21,131 nucleotides of DNA from contig BFEA01000521.1 in the NCBI GenBank assembly GCA_003427395.1, positions 152,872-174,002 on the forward strand. Direction: 5' to 3'. Source of the DNA: Chara braunii. Lineage: Eukaryota; Streptophyta; Charophyceae; Charales; Characeae. Positions within the stretch are counted from its first letter, which is position 1. Each line of letters starts with the position of its first letter. The notes beneath the pieces were generated by a model. That model was not told the origin of the DNA, ran no database searches, and saw only the letters and a list, made by a program, of their open reading frames with translations. Of the stretch, positions 18,976-21,131 are shown piece by piece. A program made the position numbers and the translations under genes.

Positions 18976-19018
<43 letters not shown>
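18976..19018. repeat. A43 homopolymer
   Basis: A pure run of 43 A, the longest homopolymer in the window. It could be the tail of a plus-strand retroposon ending here or an expanded tract. No retroposon body is recognisable upstream. Confidence 0.95.
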
Positions 19019-19020
<2 letters not shown>

Positions 19021-19358
19021 TCGAGGCGGGGGTCCTCACAGTCTACCCGGAGGAGTTACCCAAGATCAATCCAATTCCACGTGGTAGGTAACAAGTACCG
19101 TTCAAGGTGTAGAAAAGAGCAGTTTGCAAACAATAAATTGGCAGACATCCTAATCTATGTAAGCATCAGAGATAGACTCTGAGGGGGGATTGGGCCCTCT
19201 CAGCAGGGAGTCTGCTGCCAGATGAGGAAGGATAATCAAAGCCTGATGGGGGGTGATCCCACAGTAGTTCTGAGTAAAACAATTTGTTGTCTTCCGATAG
19301 GTCAGCCCACTGGAAGGGAAGGGAGTAGACCATCTCTTTCAAAACTGTGACTGCTCTG

Positions 19359-19400
19359 GGTGGCGTGGTCCAACTAGCAAAGAGGATCCGATTGGAGGAA
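19359..19400 (+). repeat. Partial extra left end of foldback family
   Basis: GGTGGCGTGGTCC then AACTAGCAAAGAGGAT repeats the left end of the foldback at 19427, about 58 bp upstream and in the same orientation, but it has no matching right arm. It looks like a duplicated or abandoned arm. Confidence 0.75.
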
Positions 19401-19426
19401 CCAACGGGCTATCTCTAGGTGGCGTG

Positions 19427-19578
19427 GTCCCACTAGCAAAGAGGATTTGATCGAATGCCTGAATCTGGACGTGTTTGAGGAGAGGTGCATTAAATTAAGA
19501 TTGAACTGTTTTTCTGCATCTCTGCACAAATCACATCCAAATTCAGGAGCTTGATTCTATCCTCTTTACTAGTGGGAC
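19427..19578. mobile_element. Foldback element 1 (paired with 20691-20856)
   Basis: Arms 19427-19489 and 19515-19578 are inverted complements over about 63 bases, with scattered mismatches and one indel, around a 25-base loop. The outer stem starts GTCCCACTAGCA and the inner stem carries CCTGAATCTGGACGTG. Both are shared with foldback 2. Between them sits a 19-base cassette, AAGAGGATTTGATCGAATG (19439-19457), with its partly pairing partner at 19548-19566 (12 of 19 positions). It has no coding frame. It is most simply a foldback or MITE-like element, though a small-RNA precursor has the same shape. Confidence 0.85.
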
Positions 19579-19612
19579 TGTGCTCTATGTGGCGGGCGCC
19601 AAGCATGCCCCA

Positions 19613-19720
19613 GAAGGTACTCAGGTAGGAGTACCTTCCCCCTAGGTAGGTAATGATACACCAGTGTATCACACCAGTGTAGGTAGTGATACACTAGGTA
19701 GGTAGTGTATCACTACCTAC
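19613..19720. repeat. Nest of perfect inverted repeats
   Basis: Three perfect inverted repeats lie in 108 bases. GAAGGTACTC..GAGTACCTTC spans 19613-19638 with a 6-base loop. TGATACAC-CA-GTGTATCA spans 19654-19671. A 16-bp stem, GTAGGTAGTGATACAC, at 19679-19694 pairs with 19705-19720. The left word CTAGGTAGGTAATGATACAC (19642-19661) can also pair with the last arm (18/20 when extended to 19724), so two folds compete. GGTAGGTA words are repeated throughout. Confidence 0.88.
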
Positions 19721-19739
19721 CTACGAGAATTCTTGTTGG

Positions 19740-20638
19740 CCATTTCTGTTCCTGCACGCATATTCCCAACACCTGTCTGAGTTGGGCTGTGCCCCCAGTG
19801 TTCGCAGGCAGAGGCTGCGCTTACCGTGACGGTTCTTTTGTCGTTTTCTGTCTTTGTTTTTTTGGGAAATGTCGTGGACGTTAAATGAGGTTTGGCGGGG
19901 TCTTTTCGGGGTTTAGAGAAAAGTGCAAAGGGTGCGGTCGCCACTAGGAGACGGACCGGTAGTGCGAGTGGTCATGGTAGGCTTTGGGTAGTGTACGTCC
20001 AGAGGTCGTTTCATTTGGTCGTTTGGCCTTGTGGTGGACGGCGGCCAATTTTCTTTTTGGGTGGAGGGTTGAGTCTTTTTTTGGTCTTTTGTTGGGGCTG
20101 TTGGGGGGTTCTTTTGTGGGGACTTGTAGAGAGAGATGGATAGGAAGTAGTAGTGGGGCACCATCAACAGAGATCGAAGACTCAAGTGATTTGGCCCCTT
20201 GAGTTGAAAGGACGTGGTTGTTCGCTATTTTCTTTTTTTTCTTCTGAATCTTTATGAATTCTTTTTTCTTTTTTCTGAATCTTTATTTTGGAACACGTCT
20301 AGATTCTGCGAACTCAGGCTGCCTTTAGCTAGCAGTTCAGTCAGGGCCCTCGTCCATCCACGAAAAGCAGATAAAAAAAAAAAAAAACATCCCTTATATT
20401 GTGATTACGGTCCGATACAGGATATTACAGTACTTCTCTGGAACTGAAAAGTGAGACAGTTAGCTGCCTCGCCTGGAATCCGCCCTGCCTGGCGGGCAGG
20501 GGGCTACAAGGACCTCACAACAAGAAACAAAAAAGAAAAACGACCTATTTCATATTCCTCACTTCCTGGCCAGATACATTCCTCAAAGCACTGGTGAAGT
20601 GAGGGCCGTAGGTGTATTGGAAGTTCCTCTTTTCTTTA
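19740..20638. other. Anonymous stretch, GT-rich then T-rich
   Basis: No gene is supported. 19860-20150 is G/T-rich on the plus strand, and 20225-20290 is T-rich with a 31-bp direct repeat (TTCTGAATCTTTAT at 20242 and 20273). An A15 run lies near 20371. A hairpin, CCCTGCC-TGGCG-GGCAGGG, lies at 20483-20501. Imperfect arms CCTCACTTC..CCAG and CTGG..GAAGTGAGG span 20557-20604. Confidence 0.5.
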
Positions 20639-20671
20639 CTTTTTTAATTTTTTTTTTATTTTTTTTTTTTT
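20639..20671. repeat. T-rich tract
   Basis: Runs of T broken by AA and A lie directly before foldback 2. Confidence 0.9.
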
Positions 20672-20690
20672 CGGCCTCCATCCCTGCCCC

Positions 20691-20856
20691 GGGGCCAAGT
20701 CCCACTAGCAGCGTTGAGCTACCTCAACGCCTAAATCTGAACGTGTTTGTGAAGACGTGCAGTTCAGGAAACTCAACACCATTTCTGCACATCCTCGCAA
20801 AAACGTTCAGATTCGGGCGTTGAGGTAGCTCAACGCTGCTAGTGGGACTTGGCCCC
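20691..20856. mobile_element. Foldback element 2, 72-bp arms
   Basis: Arms 20691-20762 and 20785-20856 pair at 66 of 72 positions around a 22-base loop. The outer stem GTCCCACTAGCA and inner stem CCTAAATCTGAACGTG match foldback 1. The cassette between them is GCGTTGAGCTACCTCAACG (20711-20729), with a perfectly complementary partner at 20818-20836. It is unrelated to the cassette of foldback 1 but has the same length. Each cassette is also nearly a palindrome by itself (CGTTGAG/CTCAACG). Loop-side words TTTCTGCA are shared with foldback 1. No coding frame is seen. Confidence 0.9.
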
Positions 20857-20935
20857 CGAGCCCCCCACTTCTTCCGAGTAGGCTACTTTTGAGACTTCGC
20901 TTTTGCCTATGAAGGGTAGTGCCTGCGAATCTGAG

Positions 20936-21068
20936 CTGTGGCCGAGACATCTCGGTCGTGGCCAATCTGGGGTCTGGTCGAGACATCTCGGGCGTGGCCA
21001 GTCTGGGGTGTGGCCGAGACATCTCGGTCGAGGCCACTCTGGGGTGTGGCCGAGACATCTCGCCAGTG
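20936..21068. repeat. 36-bp minisatellite, four copies
   Basis: CGAGACATCTCG recurs at 20943, 20979, 21015 and 21051, exactly 36 bp apart, within a unit containing GTGGCC and TCTGGGG. Because 36 is divisible by three and stops are absent, both strands stay open: RHLGRGQSGVWP repeats on the plus strand and RCLGHTPDWPRP on the minus strand. Most units carry CCGAGA-CA-TCTCGG, a small hairpin. No start context or known protein repeat is evident, so I treat it as non-coding. Confidence 0.95.
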
Positions 21069-21087
21069 GCGTTGCAGCATGCGACCG

Positions 21088-21118
<31 letters not shown>
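21088..21118. repeat. A31 homopolymer near right edge
   Basis: A run of 31 A starts 20 bases after the minisatellite and is followed by CCCAAAAAATAAA. It could be the tail of a plus-strand retroposon containing the minisatellite and perhaps foldback 2. Confidence 0.95.
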
Positions 21119-21120
<2 letters not shown>

Positions 21121-21131
21121 CAAAAAATAAA

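Noticed and set aside
20839-21130. Repeat proteins on both strands over the minisatellite
   Set aside because: Both strands are open only because the unit is 36 bp without stops. One frame runs on through the homopolymer as poly-lysine and the other starts in it as poly-phenylalanine.

Overview
This window looks like repeat-rich nuclear DNA from a eukaryote, most likely a land plant with a large, transposon-filled genome. I see long (AG)n tracts, homopolymer tracts of 31-43 bases, a GT tract, and no open frame that reads as a real gene. There is a diverged fragment of cytoplasmic-type large-subunit rRNA and a broken non-LTR retrotransposon tail of the kind common in plants. The plant assignment rests on the general look and the LINE motif, not on a recognised species marker. 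I call no functional protein-coding gene, tRNA or CRISPR array.

Layout. 1-1800: an (AG)39 tract, a 133-bp tandem dimer and a ~290-bp tandem duplication. 1980-3480: frame-broken remnants of a LINE reverse transcriptase C-terminal region. 3846-5160: a dispersed repeat whose second copy lies at 16964-17362, a CA-rich patch, a direct repeat carrying two TATA-like boxes 575 bp apart, and five short hairpins in about 140 bp. 6085-6420: a 122-bp tandem array. 6714-7630: eleven small hairpins sharing a conserved loop while their stems differ in sequence but still pair. 7640-11280: a C-rich, strongly strand-skewed stretch whose long frames are open only because stop codons are rare there.

11280-14700: AT-rich DNA with two related blocks about 2.1 kb apart, a long hairpin, and GT, G12 and GA tracts. 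14700-16000: GC-rich DNA with the LSU rRNA fragment at about 15560-15920. 16465-17362: a GA tract and the second copy of the dispersed repeat. 18381-18763: a MITE-like element with 24-bp terminal inverted repeats. 19019-21118: two related long foldbacks (19427-19578 and 20691-20856) sharing a backbone but carrying different 19-nt inserts at the same place in the stem, a nest of perfect inverted repeats, a four-copy 36-bp minisatellite and a terminal A31 tract.

The two observations I find most likely to be new are both hairpin families. In the 6.7-7.6 kb array the loop is fixed and the stems change together on both sides. In the 19.4/20.7 kb pair the backbone is fixed and a 19-nt stem cassette is exchanged in both arms. 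Either pattern suggests that the folded form, as RNA or as cruciform or single-stranded DNA, matters for function or spread. All comparisons were made by eye.
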